Both the position numbers and the translations under genes were made by a program. The notes under the pieces were generated by a model. That model saw only the letters and a list, made by a program, of their open reading frames with translations, was not told the DNA's origin and did no database searches. Of a stretch of 50,160 bases of DNA, positions 33,235 through 40,899 are shown piece by piece. The DNA is from Alphaproteobacteria bacterium (GTDB lineage Bacteria > Pseudomonadota > Alphaproteobacteria > Rhodobacterales > Rhodobacteraceae), in assembly GCA_030431935.1 (NCBI GenBank), contig JAUIIC010000002.1, positions 1-50,160 of the forward strand. Direction: 5' to 3'. Positions within the stretch are counted from its first letter, which is position 1. The number at the start of each line of letters is the position of its first letter.

Positions 33235-33252
33235 ATTTATCAATCTATAAAT
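33235..33252. promoter_or_regulatory. 7-4-7 operator T6 between FAD monooxygenase and cupin
   Basis: ATTTATC-AATC-TATAAAT: 6 of 7 arm positions are symmetric. It lies between divergent starts at 33210 and 33282, in the same geometry as T4 and T5. Confidence 0.74.
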
Positions 33253-33281
33253 TATGTCGCGAAAGGAAAGGGAGCACCGCC

Positions 33282-33707
33282 ATGACGCTTGCCGAAATGA
33301 TCGAGACCGGGGACTTCGACGGACCGCACTGGACCGAAGCGCTGCGGCAGGAACTGGCGGGCGCGGGCACGAACGGGCGCGTGGGGTCGCGCATCGTCAG
33401 CGAAAGCGAGCGGGTGCGCGTCTGGCTGATCGAGATGCAGCCCGGAGAGCGTTTGCCGTTCCACACCCATGTGCTGGACTATTTCTGGACCGCCACGGCG
33501 CCGGGCCGCGCACGGTCGCGCTATTCCGACGGGCGGGTGGCCGAGATGGACTATGCGCTGGGCGACACCCGGCATTTCCATTTCGAGGCCGGGGACTCGA
33601 TGACCCACGACCTGGAGAACATCGGCGAGACGGTGCTGTGCTTTACCACGGTCGAGTTCTTCGACAGCGCGAATGCGCCCCTCATTCCGCGCTGGGCCGG
33701 GGTCTAG
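33282..33707 (+). CDS. Small cupin-domain protein
   Basis: A 141-residue single cupin with the motif LPFHTHVLDYFW (59-70; His61, His63 and Asp66) and a second motif HFHFEAGDSMTHDLENIG. It starts at 33282 with AAAGGGAG upstream and is divergent from the FAD monooxygenase under operator T6. It may be a small dioxygenase, isomerase or decarboxylase acting on a pathway intermediate. It ends 3 bp from the convergent Gfo/Idh gene, which marks the right border of the first regulon. Confidence 0.75.
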   Translation: MTLAEMIETGDFDGPHWTEALRQELAGAGTNGRVGSRIVSESERVRVWLIEMQPGERLPFHTHVLDYFWTATAPGRARSRYSDGRVAEMDYALGDTRHFHFEAGDSMTHDLENIGETVLCFTTVEFFDSANAPLIPRWAGV

Positions 33708-33710
33708 CGA

Positions 33711-34697
33711 CTAGAGGCGCACGGTTTCCCGCGTTTCGGCAGCACGCGCGATGGCCTCCAGCACCTCGATGTTGTGGGCCATGTCGCGCAGCGGGATCGG
33801 GTAGGGCGCGCGTCCTTCGACCGCGGCGGCGAAGGCGGCGAGGTTTTCCACCACGGTATCCTGCCAGTCGAAGGACTGCTGCGTCATCGGCTGCCCGGTT
33901 TCAGACACCGTCAGGTGTGCCTGACCGCCGGGCGTGTCGGGGTGGGTGTCGTTGCGCACCTCGGCCCAGCGGGTCGATCCGAAGACGTGGAAGCGGATGA
34001 AATGCGGGGTGCAGAGCACCGCCGAAAGCGTCGCCGTCATGCCCGCGCGAAAGCCGAGCTGCACGGTCACCAGGTCGCCGGTTTCCCAGCCCAGCACGCG
34101 GCCGGCGGTCAGGGCCTGCACCACCTCGACCTCTCCGAAGAGGCCGATGAGCGCGTCGGTCAGGTGTATGCCCATGCCGGTCATCGCACCGGCGGGGGCC
34201 AGCGCCTTTTGCGTGCGCCAGTTGTCCTTTGGCAGTCCCGCCAGCTTGTCGTGGCTGAAGGCGGCCTCGGCGTGCATGACGGTGCCAAGCTCTCCGCCCC
34301 GGACCATCGCGGCGATGCGCTGCATCGCGGGCTCGAAGCGGCGCTCGTGCCCGATGCCGAGGACCACGCCCGCGGCCTCGGTCGCGGCGACGATGCGGGC
34401 GGCGGCGGCGCCGGTCAGCGCCAGCGGCTTTTCGCAGAAGACATGCTTGCCCGCGGCGGCGGCGGCCACCGCCTGTTCCTCGTGCAGGTGGTTGGGGCTC
34501 GTCAGGATCACCGCATCGACCGAGGCGTCGGCCAGCGCGGCGGCATAGTCGGGATAGACCGGCAACCCGTCCTTCCGGTCCTGCCCGGCCAGTTCCGGGG
34601 CCACGACGCCCGTCAGGGTGAGCGCCGGGGTCAGGGCAAGGCGGCGGGCGATGTGCTGGCCCCACCAGCCATAGCCCACAAGCGCGGCGCGGGTCAT
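33711..34697 (-). CDS. Gfo/Idh/MocA-family NAD(P)-dependent oxidoreductase
   Basis: A 328-residue dehydrogenase. The Rossmann motif LVGYGWWGQHIA (6-17), the EKP motif at 89-91 (HVFCEKPLAL) and GMGIHLTDALIGLFG (about 170) define the family, which oxidises or reduces sugars, inositols and various cyclic alcohols or imines. The ATG at 34697 overlaps the flavin reductase TGA, so the two are coupled. In a non-sugar catabolic island it may reduce a ring-derived ketone or imine; the substrate is unknown. Confidence 0.85.
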   Translation of the reverse strand: MTRAALVGYGWWGQHIARRLALTPALTLTGVVAPELAGQDRKDGLPVYPDYAAALADASVDAVILTSPNHLHEEQAVAAAAAGKHVFCEKPLALTGAAAARIVAATEAAGVVLGIGHERRFEPAMQRIAAMVRGGELGTVMHAEAAFSHDKLAGLPKDNWRTQKALAPAGAMTGMGIHLTDALIGLFGEVEVVQALTAGRVLGWETGDLVTVQLGFRAGMTATLSAVLCTPHFIRFHVFGSTRWAEVRNDTHPDTPGGQAHLTVSETGQPMTQQSFDWQDTVVENLAAFAAAVEGRAPYPIPLRDMAHNIEVLEAIARAAETRETVRL

Positions 34698-35206
34698 GCG
34701 GCGCCGTCCGTGGCCAGCGGCACCAGCCGCCCCTTGCCGAACACCAGCGGCACCCGGTCGGACGCGGCGTGATACAGCACCTCGCCCAGAAAGATCTCGT
34801 GGTCGCCGCCGTCGTGGCGGGCATAGGTGCGGCATTCGAAGACTGCCGCCGCCTCGGTCAGCACCGGGAAGCCGCCCGCGCCGATGCGCCACGGGACACC
34901 CGAGAAACGATCCTCGACCGGGCTGGAGAAATGGCGCGGCAGGTCGGCCTGGTCGGCGGACAGCACGTTGATGGCAAAGCCGCCCGCTGCGCGGAACACC
35001 GGCAGGCTGGCGGCTTTCAGCCCAAGGCTCCACAGGATCAGGGGCGGGTCCATCGACACGGAATTGAAGGAACTGATCGTCAGCCCGACAGGCGCGCCGA
35101 CGGCATCGCGCGTGGTCACGATGGCCACGCCGGTGGGAAAACATCCCAGCGAGCGGCGAAGTTCGCGCGGGTCGATTTGCGGGGCAATTCGGGCGTACGC
35201 GGTCAT
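34694..35206 (-). CDS. Flavin reductase family protein
   Basis: A 170-residue FMN-binding split-barrel protein with FPTGVAIVTT (23-32), GLTISSFNSVSMDPPLILWSL (in pieces) and FAINVLS, the pattern of NAD(P)H:flavin reductases such as HpaC, RutF and two-component monooxygenase partners. It would supply FADH2 or FMNH2 to a separate oxygenase. The ATG at 35206 follows GGAGG. No oxygenase of the two-component type is adjacent; candidates are the luciferase-like enzyme at 17842-18948 or a gene beyond the right edge. Confidence 0.88.
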   Translation of the reverse strand: MTAYARIAPQIDPRELRRSLGCFPTGVAIVTTRDAVGAPVGLTISSFNSVSMDPPLILWSLGLKAASLPVFRAAGGFAINVLSADQADLPRHFSSPVEDRFSGVPWRIGAGGFPVLTEAAAVFECRTYARHDGGDHEIFLGEVLYHAASDRVPLVFGKGRLVPLATDGAA

Positions 35207-35331
35207 GGGCGATCCTCCATGACCCCAAGATACGCCGCCGATGCATCAAAACAAATTATCAGTCCTGATTGGCGGCGACAGGATTCCTGATAGGCTGCTT
35301 TGCCGCGCGTTCTGCGCCGCGCGCCGCCGTG

Positions 35332-36078
35332 TCAATGATGCTCGAACAACGGTCCGTGGCCGGTGAACTGGTCCATGATCCCGTTGGCGCGCAGCGCGTG
35401 CCAGTAGGTGGCGGCATTGATCGGCACCATGGGCTTGCCCAGCTCCACCGCCATGTCGTTGCACAGCTTCACCATGGACAGGTTCGTGCCGACCTGCACG
35501 AAGGCGTCGATGCTGTCGTCGTCCATTTCCAGCACCACCTGGCGCAGCTCTTCGGGCTGGACATGGGCGATCGCGACGGGCGAGCCGCATTTCAGGCCCC
35601 GGAACTTGGCCACGTCGAAGCCGCAATCCTGGAAGAACAGGGTGACGTTCTTGTCGGACACCGGGAAGTAGGGAGAGATCACCGCGATCCGTTTCGCGCC
35701 GTGAAGGTTCAGTGCCGCTTCGCAGGCGAAGCTGCCCGCCGACACGCCGACGCCGCAATGCTCGGCCAGCTGGTTCATCCGCTTTTCCGAGGCGTCGCGC
35801 CCGTCCCAGAACATCAGCGCCGACATACCCATGATGAGGTAATCGGGCTCGCAGGTCATGCAGCGGTCCACCGCCTCGTAGAGCGTGGCGCCGATGGCTT
35901 CGACAAGGTCCACGAATTCCTTGTCGTTGCGCACCTTCATGTTCGGCACATGGATGCGGCCGTAATGATTGGTGACGCCCTCGACCCGCAGGTCGTCCAT
36001 GTCCGGCTGGACGATGGTGTTGGTGGACGGCGCGACGACGGCGAACTTGCGACGCCAACCCAGTGCATCCCGCGACAT
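35332..36078 (-). CDS. Maleate isomerase-like protein, Asp/Glu racemase superfamily (paralogue 1)
   Basis: A 248-residue protein that starts like maleate isomerases and arylmalonate decarboxylases (KFAVVAPSTNT, 11-21). In known members two cysteines do the chemistry. By eye, the first position reads LIMGMSALMFWDG (81-93) and the second FVQVGTNLSM (193-202), so both canonical cysteines appear replaced. TCEP (75-78) and Cys164 are conserved with the paralogue at 38782-39528 instead. Function may therefore differ from isomerisation of maleate. It is divergent from the lyase gene, sharing operators G1 and G2, and has a GGGGAGG ribosome site. Confidence 0.75.
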   Translation of the reverse strand: MSRDALGWRRKFAVVAPSTNTIVQPDMDDLRVEGVTNHYGRIHVPNMKVRNDKEFVDLVEAIGATLYEAVDRCMTCEPDYLIMGMSALMFWDGRDASEKRMNQLAEHCGVGVSAGSFACEAALNLHGAKRIAVISPYFPVSDKNVTLFFQDCGFDVAKFRGLKCGSPVAIAHVQPEELRQVVLEMDDDSIDAFVQVGTNLSMVKLCNDMAVELGKPMVPINAATYWHALRANGIMDQFTGHGPLFEHH

Positions 36079-36143
36079 GATGGTGCCTCCCCTGGAACGG
36101 TTCGAGGCAAGATTGAGCGCCGCTTGCGGGGACTGTCAAGCAT

Positions 36144-36155
36144 TTGTCCGGACAA
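36144..36155. promoter_or_regulatory. GntR/HutC-type operator G1
   Basis: The perfect palindrome TTGTCCGGACAA sits between the divergent maleate-isomerase-like and lyase genes, 9 bp upstream of the -35 box of the lyase promoter. It matches G2, G3 and G4. Confidence 0.78.
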
Positions 36156-36163
36156 GCTAGTGC

Positions 36164-36192
36164 TTGACGATTGCGGCGGCTCGCTCATAGTT
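36164..36192 (+). promoter_or_regulatory. Promoter of the lyase-deacetylase operon
   Basis: The -35 box TTGACG (36164-36169) and the -10 box ATAGTT (36187-36192) are separated by 17 bp. The pair lies between operators G1 and G2, with G2 overlapping the end of the -10 region, an arrangement suited to repression. Confidence 0.6.
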
Positions 36193-36202
36193 GTCTGGAC
36201 AA
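36191..36202. promoter_or_regulatory. GntR/HutC-type operator G2
   Basis: TTGTCTGGACAA has one asymmetric central pair. It lies 47 bp (centre to centre) from G1, at the expected transcription start of the lyase operon. Confidence 0.76.
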
Positions 36203-36225
36203 TTTTCGGTAAAGAGGCTGACGAG

Positions 36226-37101
36226 ATGGCTGATCCCGCGTTGAAGCGCCGGTTTGAGCAGGGCGGGTTCGTCCTTGCGCCCGGCGTCTATGACATGATC
36301 TCGGCGCTTCTGGCCGACCAGACCGGGTTCGATGCGATCTATGTCACGGGCTACGGCATTTCCGCCTCGCATCTCGGGCTGCCGGATGCGGGGCTGGCCA
36401 GCTATACCGACATGCTGTCGCGGGTGGCGCAGATCACGCAGGGTGTGTCCAGCCCGGTGATCGCCGATGCCGACACGGGATATGGCGGGCTGCTGAACGT
36501 GCGCCATACCGTGCGCGGGTACGAGCGCGCGGGCGTCAGCGCGATCCAGATCGAGGACCAGCAGTTCCCCAAGAAATGCGGCCATACCGACGGGCGCCGA
36601 GTGATTCCGGCGGAAGAGATGGTGCAGAAGCTTCTGGTCGCGCAAGAGGCGCGGGCGTCCGAGGATTTCCTTATCATCGCGCGCACCGACAGCCGCACCT
36701 CGCTGGGGCTGGACGAGGCGCTGCGCCGGGCCGAGGCCTATGCGGCGGCCGGCGCCGACCTGATCTTCGTCGAAAGCCCCGAAAGCGTGGACGAGCTTAA
36801 ACGCATCGCGGCGGCGATCGACAAGCCGTTGGTGGCGAACATGGTCACGGGCGGCCGCACGCCGGTGTTGCCCGCAGAGGAACTGCGCGACCTGGGCTTC
36901 GCGCTGGCGATCCATCCGGGCCTTGGGTTCCTGTCCGCCGGAGAGGCGCTGCGCCGGGGCTATGCCGAGCTGAAGGCCTCGGGGACGGTCACGAGGCAGC
37001 CGCTGCACGAGTTCGACGCCTTCTGCCGGGCGATGGGGTTCGAGGATGTCTGGGATTTCGACCGCCGGTGGGCCGATCCCACAGAGGCGGCCGCGGAGTA
37101 G
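36226..37101 (+). CDS. Isocitrate lyase/PEP mutase-family C-C lyase
   Basis: A 291-residue TIM-barrel enzyme. DADTGYGG (81-88) supplies the Mg-binding acids and KKCGH (116-120) is the lyase signature of isocitrate, methylisocitrate and 2,3-dimethylmalate lyases; PEP mutases lack that cysteine. It would split a substituted malate or citrate-like acid into two carbonyl/carboxyl products, a sensible late step of a ring-degradation route. It leads a plus-strand operon with the PuuE-like paralogue 2, 9 bp downstream, under the G1/G2-flanked promoter. The start at 36226 follows AAGAGG. Confidence 0.85.
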   Translation: MADPALKRRFEQGGFVLAPGVYDMISALLADQTGFDAIYVTGYGISASHLGLPDAGLASYTDMLSRVAQITQGVSSPVIADADTGYGGLLNVRHTVRGYERAGVSAIQIEDQQFPKKCGHTDGRRVIPAEEMVQKLLVAQEARASEDFLIIARTDSRTSLGLDEALRRAEAYAAAGADLIFVESPESVDELKRIAAAIDKPLVANMVTGGRTPVLPAEELRDLGFALAIHPGLGFLSAGEALRRGYAELKASGTVTRQPLHEFDAFCRAMGFEDVWDFDRRWADPTEAAAE

Positions 37102-37110
37102 GAGCGAGCG

Positions 37111-38013
37111 ATGGAATACGATTACGTCCCGATGCCGCAGCGCAAGCCGCTGCGCTGGCCCGGCGGCAAGCGGCTTGCCGTCATCATCACCACGAATTTC
37201 GAATACTGGGACCCAGTGAAGGACACCGACCGGGTGCTCTATCCCGGCGGTCCGGGGATCGTCGGCGGCACGCTGAGCGGGCGCATCTACGACAACCCCA
37301 ACTGGACCTGGCGCGAGTACGGCCAGCGCGTGGGCGTCTGGCGCATGTTCGACGCCTTCGACGCGGCGGGCGTGCCCACCTCTTGCACGATGAACGCCAA
37401 GATGGGGCTGGAGCGGCGGGCGGTGATCGACCACGCGGTCGCCAAGGGCTACGAGATCGTCGCCCACAACTACGAACAGACAGAGCTTCTGACCGATTTC
37501 CAGGACGACGAGGAGGCAGAGCGCGGCGTCATCCGCGAGACGCTGCGCGTCTACCGCGAGACGGTGGGGAAGGAAGCGAAGGGCTGGCTTTCGTCAAGCC
37601 TGCGCTGCACGCCCGCCACGGTGGACCTGATCGCCGAGGAAGGGCTGATCTTTACGTGCGACCTGCTGAACGACGACCAGCCCTACCTGGTGCGCACGCG
37701 GTCCGGCAAGCCGGTGGTGTCGGTGCCCTATACCTCGGAGGTGAACGACTTCACCGTCTTCATGCGGCAGGGGCAGGATGCGGACGGGGCGTTCGCGGTG
37801 TTCCGCGAACAGTTCGACTGGCTGTACAAGGAAAGCGCGGTCAGCGGGCGGCACATGAACATCGGCCTGCATCCGCATGTCATCGGCCAGCCGTTCCGGA
37901 TGCGGGCGCTGACCCAGTTCCTCGACTATGCGCGGCAGTACGACGACGTGTGGTGGACCACGCGCGAGGAGATCGCCACGTGGTACCTGGAGCACCACGC
38001 CGAGCACATCTAG
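37111..38013 (+). CDS. PuuE-like polysaccharide deacetylase-family protein (paralogue 2)
   Basis: A 300-residue relative of the protein at 23208-24092, sharing the NodB fold with TNFEYW (28-33) in place of TFDDG, PYTSEVND and GLHPHVIGQPFR. The His cluster of paralogue 1 is reduced to one residue (His119 in VAHNYEQTELL), so the active site differs. PuuE-branch enzymes act on ureides, formamides or amides. It lies directly behind the lyase gene and ends convergently with the GntR gene, sharing stop-codon bases at 38010-38013. Confidence 0.8.
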   Translation: MEYDYVPMPQRKPLRWPGGKRLAVIITTNFEYWDPVKDTDRVLYPGGPGIVGGTLSGRIYDNPNWTWREYGQRVGVWRMFDAFDAAGVPTSCTMNAKMGLERRAVIDHAVAKGYEIVAHNYEQTELLTDFQDDEEAERGVIRETLRVYRETVGKEAKGWLSSSLRCTPATVDLIAEEGLIFTCDLLNDDQPYLVRTRSGKPVVSVPYTSEVNDFTVFMRQGQDADGAFAVFREQFDWLYKESAVSGRHMNIGLHPHVIGQPFRMRALTQFLDYARQYDDVWWTTREEIATWYLEHHAEHI

Positions 38014-38777
38014 CCCGGTTCGGCCCCGGTCTGTTTCAGCCGCGTGCGGTAGATGAAGCGGTCGCCGCCCGGGTGCCAGTTGAAGGACGCGATCAGCGTG
38101 CCCGAGGCGGTCTCGTACCGGCGCAGGATCCGCAGCGCGGGCGTGCCGGGTGGCAGGTGGAGCATGTAGGCCACGCGGGGCGGCATCAGGTGGGCCTGCA
38201 CCTCCTGCACCATGTCGGTGACACGCTCGCCCGTCTGCTCTTCGAGGAACTGGTAGAACGGCGGCTTGCGTGTGGCGATGGCGGCGGCAAGCCGGGCGTG
38301 ATCGGGGGGCAGGTAGCTTTCGATCAGGGCCAGAGGCTCGTCGCTGTCGCGTGACAGGCGCAGGCCGCGCTGGCAGACCCAGGTTTCCCCCTCTTCGCCG
38401 CCCAGGCGGGCCGAAAGGGTGTCGTCGAGCCGCTCCTCGACCATCTCGATCAGGCGATAGTCGGTGTCGCGGGCGAATTGCAGAAGCTGGTCGATCGAAC
38501 CGTAGCTTTGCACGAAAAGCCCGGTGGCGCGCTGGCGGATCACGGTGCTGCCCGCGCCCTGCTTGCGCGTCACCAGCCCCTCGGCCTGAAGCCTGCGCAG
38601 GGCCTCGCGGATGGTGAAGCGGCTGGCCTCGAACTCGCGGCAGAACTCTGCCTCGCTGGGCATGGTGGTGCCGACCTGGTAGGTGCCAGACCCGATGCGG
38701 TCGCGCAGCACATCGAGTATTTCCTGGTACCGCGCCGTCCGGCGATCCAACTGACCCGTGGCGGACGCAGGCGACAT
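38010..38777 (-). CDS. GntR-family transcriptional regulator, HutC/UTRA subfamily
   Basis: A 255-residue regulator. The winged helix at about 15-80 (TMPSEAEFCREFEASRFTIREALRRL in pieces, then TRKQGAGSTV) is followed by a UTRA effector domain (about 95-245, with VCQRGLRLSRDSDEPLALIESYLP). HutC-type proteins usually bind palindromes of the TGTCTAGACA kind, close to the TTGTCYGGACAA sites found four times in this module. It is the last gene of the monooxygenase-isomerase-gntR operon, whose promoter region carries G3, so negative autoregulation is likely. Its ligand is probably a pathway substrate or intermediate. Confidence 0.9.
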   Translation of the reverse strand: MSPASATGQLDRRTARYQEILDVLRDRIGSGTYQVGTTMPSEAEFCREFEASRFTIREALRRLQAEGLVTRKQGAGSTVIRQRATGLFVQSYGSIDQLLQFARDTDYRLIEMVEERLDDTLSARLGGEEGETWVCQRGLRLSRDSDEPLALIESYLPPDHARLAAAIATRKPPFYQFLEEQTGERVTDMVQEVQAHLMPPRVAYMLHLPPGTPALRILRRYETASGTLIASFNWHPGGDRFIYRTRLKQTGAEPG

Positions 38778-38781
38778 ATGC

Positions 38782-39528
38782 CTAATGCTCCAGCAACAAC
38801 CTTCCGAAACCGGGGACCCTGTCAGGGATGCCTGCCTGCCGCAGGGCCCACCAATAGGTTGCAGTGTTTATCGCAATCACCGGCTTGTCGAGCCAGAATT
38901 CCGCGATCCCGGCCAGCCGTGCGCAGGCAAGATTGGTGCCGACCTGCACGATGGCGTCCACGTCCGGGCCGTTCAGGTCGATGATGCAGTCGCGCAATAT
39001 GCGCTCGTCCACATGGGCGATCAGCTGCGGGCTTTGGCATTTAAGCCCGATCAGGCGCACCACGTCATAGCCGCAGTCGCCGAAGAAGCGGCGCACCTGC
39101 TCGTCGCCCACGGGCATGTAGGGCGTCACGACCGCGATGCGCTTTATGCCGCCATAGGCGTCGAGCGCGGCGCGGCAGGCGTCGGAGCCCATGGCGACGG
39201 GCACGCCGGCGCGGGCGCTCACGCGCTTTTCCAGCTCGACCGAGCCTTCGAGCCCGTCCCAGAAGGTTTCCGCCGACATCCCCATGATGAGCGCGCCGGG
39301 TTCGCAGGTGGCGACGCGATCCACCGCCTGCATCAGTTCGGCGCGGATGTCGGTGAGCAACTGTTCGAAATCGGCGTCCGAGTGGACCGGGTTGTCGGGG
39401 ATGTGGATGCGGGCGAAGTGGTTGGTGACCCCGAGGGGCCGCATCGCGTCGTATTCGGGCTGGACCGAGGTGTTGGTCGACGGCGCGATGACGCCGAACT
39501 TCATCCGGTAGCCCAGGCTGTCGGTCAT
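38782..39528 (-). CDS. Maleate isomerase-like protein, Asp/Glu racemase superfamily (paralogue 2)
   Basis: A 248-residue paralogue of the protein at 35332-36078, identical in length. APSTNT is at 15-20; the two catalytic-cysteine positions again read GMSA (83-86) and GTNL (197-200), and a cysteine occurs only at 202 (NLACARL). Conserved between the pair are TCEP, FWDG, DCGYD/DCGFD, GLKC and NxATYWxALR. The shared loss of both cysteines suggests a common non-isomerase activity. It starts 1 bp after the monooxygenase stop and ends 4 bp before the gntR start, so the three genes are one operon. Confidence 0.75.
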   Translation of the reverse strand: MTDSLGYRMKFGVIAPSTNTSVQPEYDAMRPLGVTNHFARIHIPDNPVHSDADFEQLLTDIRAELMQAVDRVATCEPGALIMGMSAETFWDGLEGSVELEKRVSARAGVPVAMGSDACRAALDAYGGIKRIAVVTPYMPVGDEQVRRFFGDCGYDVVRLIGLKCQSPQLIAHVDERILRDCIIDLNGPDVDAIVQVGTNLACARLAGIAEFWLDKPVIAINTATYWWALRQAGIPDRVPGFGRLLLEH

Positions 39529-39529
39529 G

Positions 39530-40735
39530 TCAGGCGACCTCTTCCAGATCGCGCAGCGACTGCAGCATGGACGAGCGCAGGACGTATTCCTTGTGTCGCG
39601 CCGGGTCGTCCACGGTGGCGCGCAGGTCGTCGTAATAGGCCGCCCGCTCGGCCGGATCGCTGGAGTTCAGGATGCGGCGGTTGCGCAGCGCCGTGGCCTG
39701 CACGGTCTCCAGCGCGACCTTGCGGCGCTGGCGTTCGTAGCGGTCCATCAGCGACAGGTCGGCCTCTCCCCGCCAGATCTGTGCAAGTTTCCCGGTCAGG
39801 TTCACCGCGTCGTGGATGCCGCCGTTCATGCCCATCCCGCCAAGAGGGTTGTTCAGGTGCGCGGCATCGCCCGCAAGGAAGACGCGCCCGTGCACGTAAC
39901 GGTCGGCGACGCGTTCATGCACGCGGTAGGCTGTCTTGTGGACCACCTCATAGGGCTGGTCCGAAGGCAGCACCGCCTGAAGCCGCGCCTCGACATGGGC
40001 GGGGTCCATGATGTCCTCTTCTGACTGGTTCGGATCGGTCGGCAGCAGCACGCGCCAGAGCGAAGGCGTGCGCAGAAGCACCAGCCATTCCTCGGGGTCC
40101 GAGATGTAGGCGATGTTGGCCAGATCCGGGATCGCGTCGTGGTACTTGAAGTGGGTGGACAGCGACAGGAAGATCTCGGGGATCGTCATGCCCTCGAAAT
40201 TCACGTTCATCGCCTTGCGCACGACAGAGCGCGCGCCATCGGCCCCGATCAGGTAGCGCCCGCGCAGGGTCTCGCGGCTGCCGTCCGCATGCACCGCCTC
40301 GACCGTGACGCTGTCGGCGTCCTGGCTGACGGCCTCGGCCCGAATGTCGGTAATGAGCGTGCCGTCGGGGTGGTCGTCGACCAGCGCGCGCACGGCGCGG
40401 GTCAGCTTCCACTGTTCGCATTGCAGGCGGTAGGGATGGGCGGTTTCCCCGGCAAGAAGGCCCAGGTCGAAGGTCGCGACGATCCCCTGCTTGCGGTCGC
40501 GGAACTGCCAGTGCGGGCAGATCAGGCCCTGTTCCACCAGCTTTTCCGACACGCCGAAGCGGTCCAGCATGTCGAGCGTCGGCGGGTGGAAGGTGGAGGC
40601 GCGCAGGTCCTCGGCAAGGTCCGATGTGGCTTCGAGCAGCGTCACGGGAATGCCCTCTGCCAGCAAGGACAGCGTGGCGACAAGACCGACGGGCCCCGCG
40701 CCCACGACGATCACGCGATCAAGTTCCCGGTTCAT
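39530..40735 (-). CDS. FAD-dependent aromatic monooxygenase (class A)
   Basis: A 401-residue flavoprotein hydroxylase. Motifs are GAGPVG (12-17), YLIGADGARSVVR (161-173) and GRVFLAGDAAHLNNPLGGMG (283-302 region), the last two being the FAD/NADPH and ribityl-binding segments of p-hydroxybenzoate-hydroxylase-fold enzymes. It is clearly different from the FAD monooxygenase at 32014-33210. Ring hydroxylation of a phenol or hydroxy-heterocycle is the likely reaction. The ATG at 40735 has GGAGAG upstream; the longer frame runs into the promoter. It heads the operon with isomerase-like 2 and gntR. Confidence 0.87.
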   Translation of the reverse strand: MNRELDRVIVVGAGPVGLVATLSLLAEGIPVTLLEATSDLAEDLRASTFHPPTLDMLDRFGVSEKLVEQGLICPHWQFRDRKQGIVATFDLGLLAGETAHPYRLQCEQWKLTRAVRALVDDHPDGTLITDIRAEAVSQDADSVTVEAVHADGSRETLRGRYLIGADGARSVVRKAMNVNFEGMTIPEIFLSLSTHFKYHDAIPDLANIAYISDPEEWLVLLRTPSLWRVLLPTDPNQSEEDIMDPAHVEARLQAVLPSDQPYEVVHKTAYRVHERVADRYVHGRVFLAGDAAHLNNPLGGMGMNGGIHDAVNLTGKLAQIWRGEADLSLMDRYERQRRKVALETVQATALRNRRILNSSDPAERAAYYDDLRATVDDPARHKEYVLRSSMLQSLRDLEEVA

Positions 40736-40770
40736 GCCTGCTCTCCAACGTGGCGCCTTTTTCCCGGGCA

Positions 40771-40798
40771 AGCGTAATTTTTGCCGGCGGGGTGTCAA
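40771..40798 (-). promoter_or_regulatory. Promoter of the monooxygenase-gntR operon
   Basis: On the minus strand, -35 TTGACA (40793-40798) and -10 TACGCT (40771-40776) are separated by 16 bp. Operator G3 lies 8 bp upstream of the -35 box. Confidence 0.5.
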
Positions 40799-40806
40799 AG
40801 GAAAAA

Positions 40807-40818
40807 TTGTCTGGACAA
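40807..40818. promoter_or_regulatory. GntR/HutC-type operator G3
   Basis: TTGTCTGGACAA lies between the divergent monooxygenase operon and the LIV-type transporter operon. Its left half could double as the transporter -35 (TTGTCT, 16 bp, TAGCTG), so binding would block that promoter. Confidence 0.76.
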
Positions 40819-40899
40819 GTTGGCGAACTAGCTGAACGATGCAGAAGGTCGCTTCGGGCATTCGACGCGGCCGATGAACCGGTGTCGGGAGGCGTGCTC

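Noticed and set aside
33211-33243. TTG start at 33243 for the FAD monooxygenase
   Set aside because: It would place the start codon inside operator T6; the GTG at 33210 has a strong ribosome site and begins just before the FAD-binding strand.
35247-35275. A seventh copy of the T operator upstream of the flavin reductase (AAATTATCAGTC...)
   Set aside because: Only the left arm matches the consensus; the right arm at the fixed spacing does not. The region does contain CTGAT repeats of unknown meaning.
36226-37101. PEP mutase and a phosphonate biosynthesis locus (with the ThDP enzyme as phosphonopyruvate decarboxylase)
   Set aside because: The KKCGH motif is that of lyases, and the ThDP enzyme is far longer than phosphonopyruvate decarboxylase.
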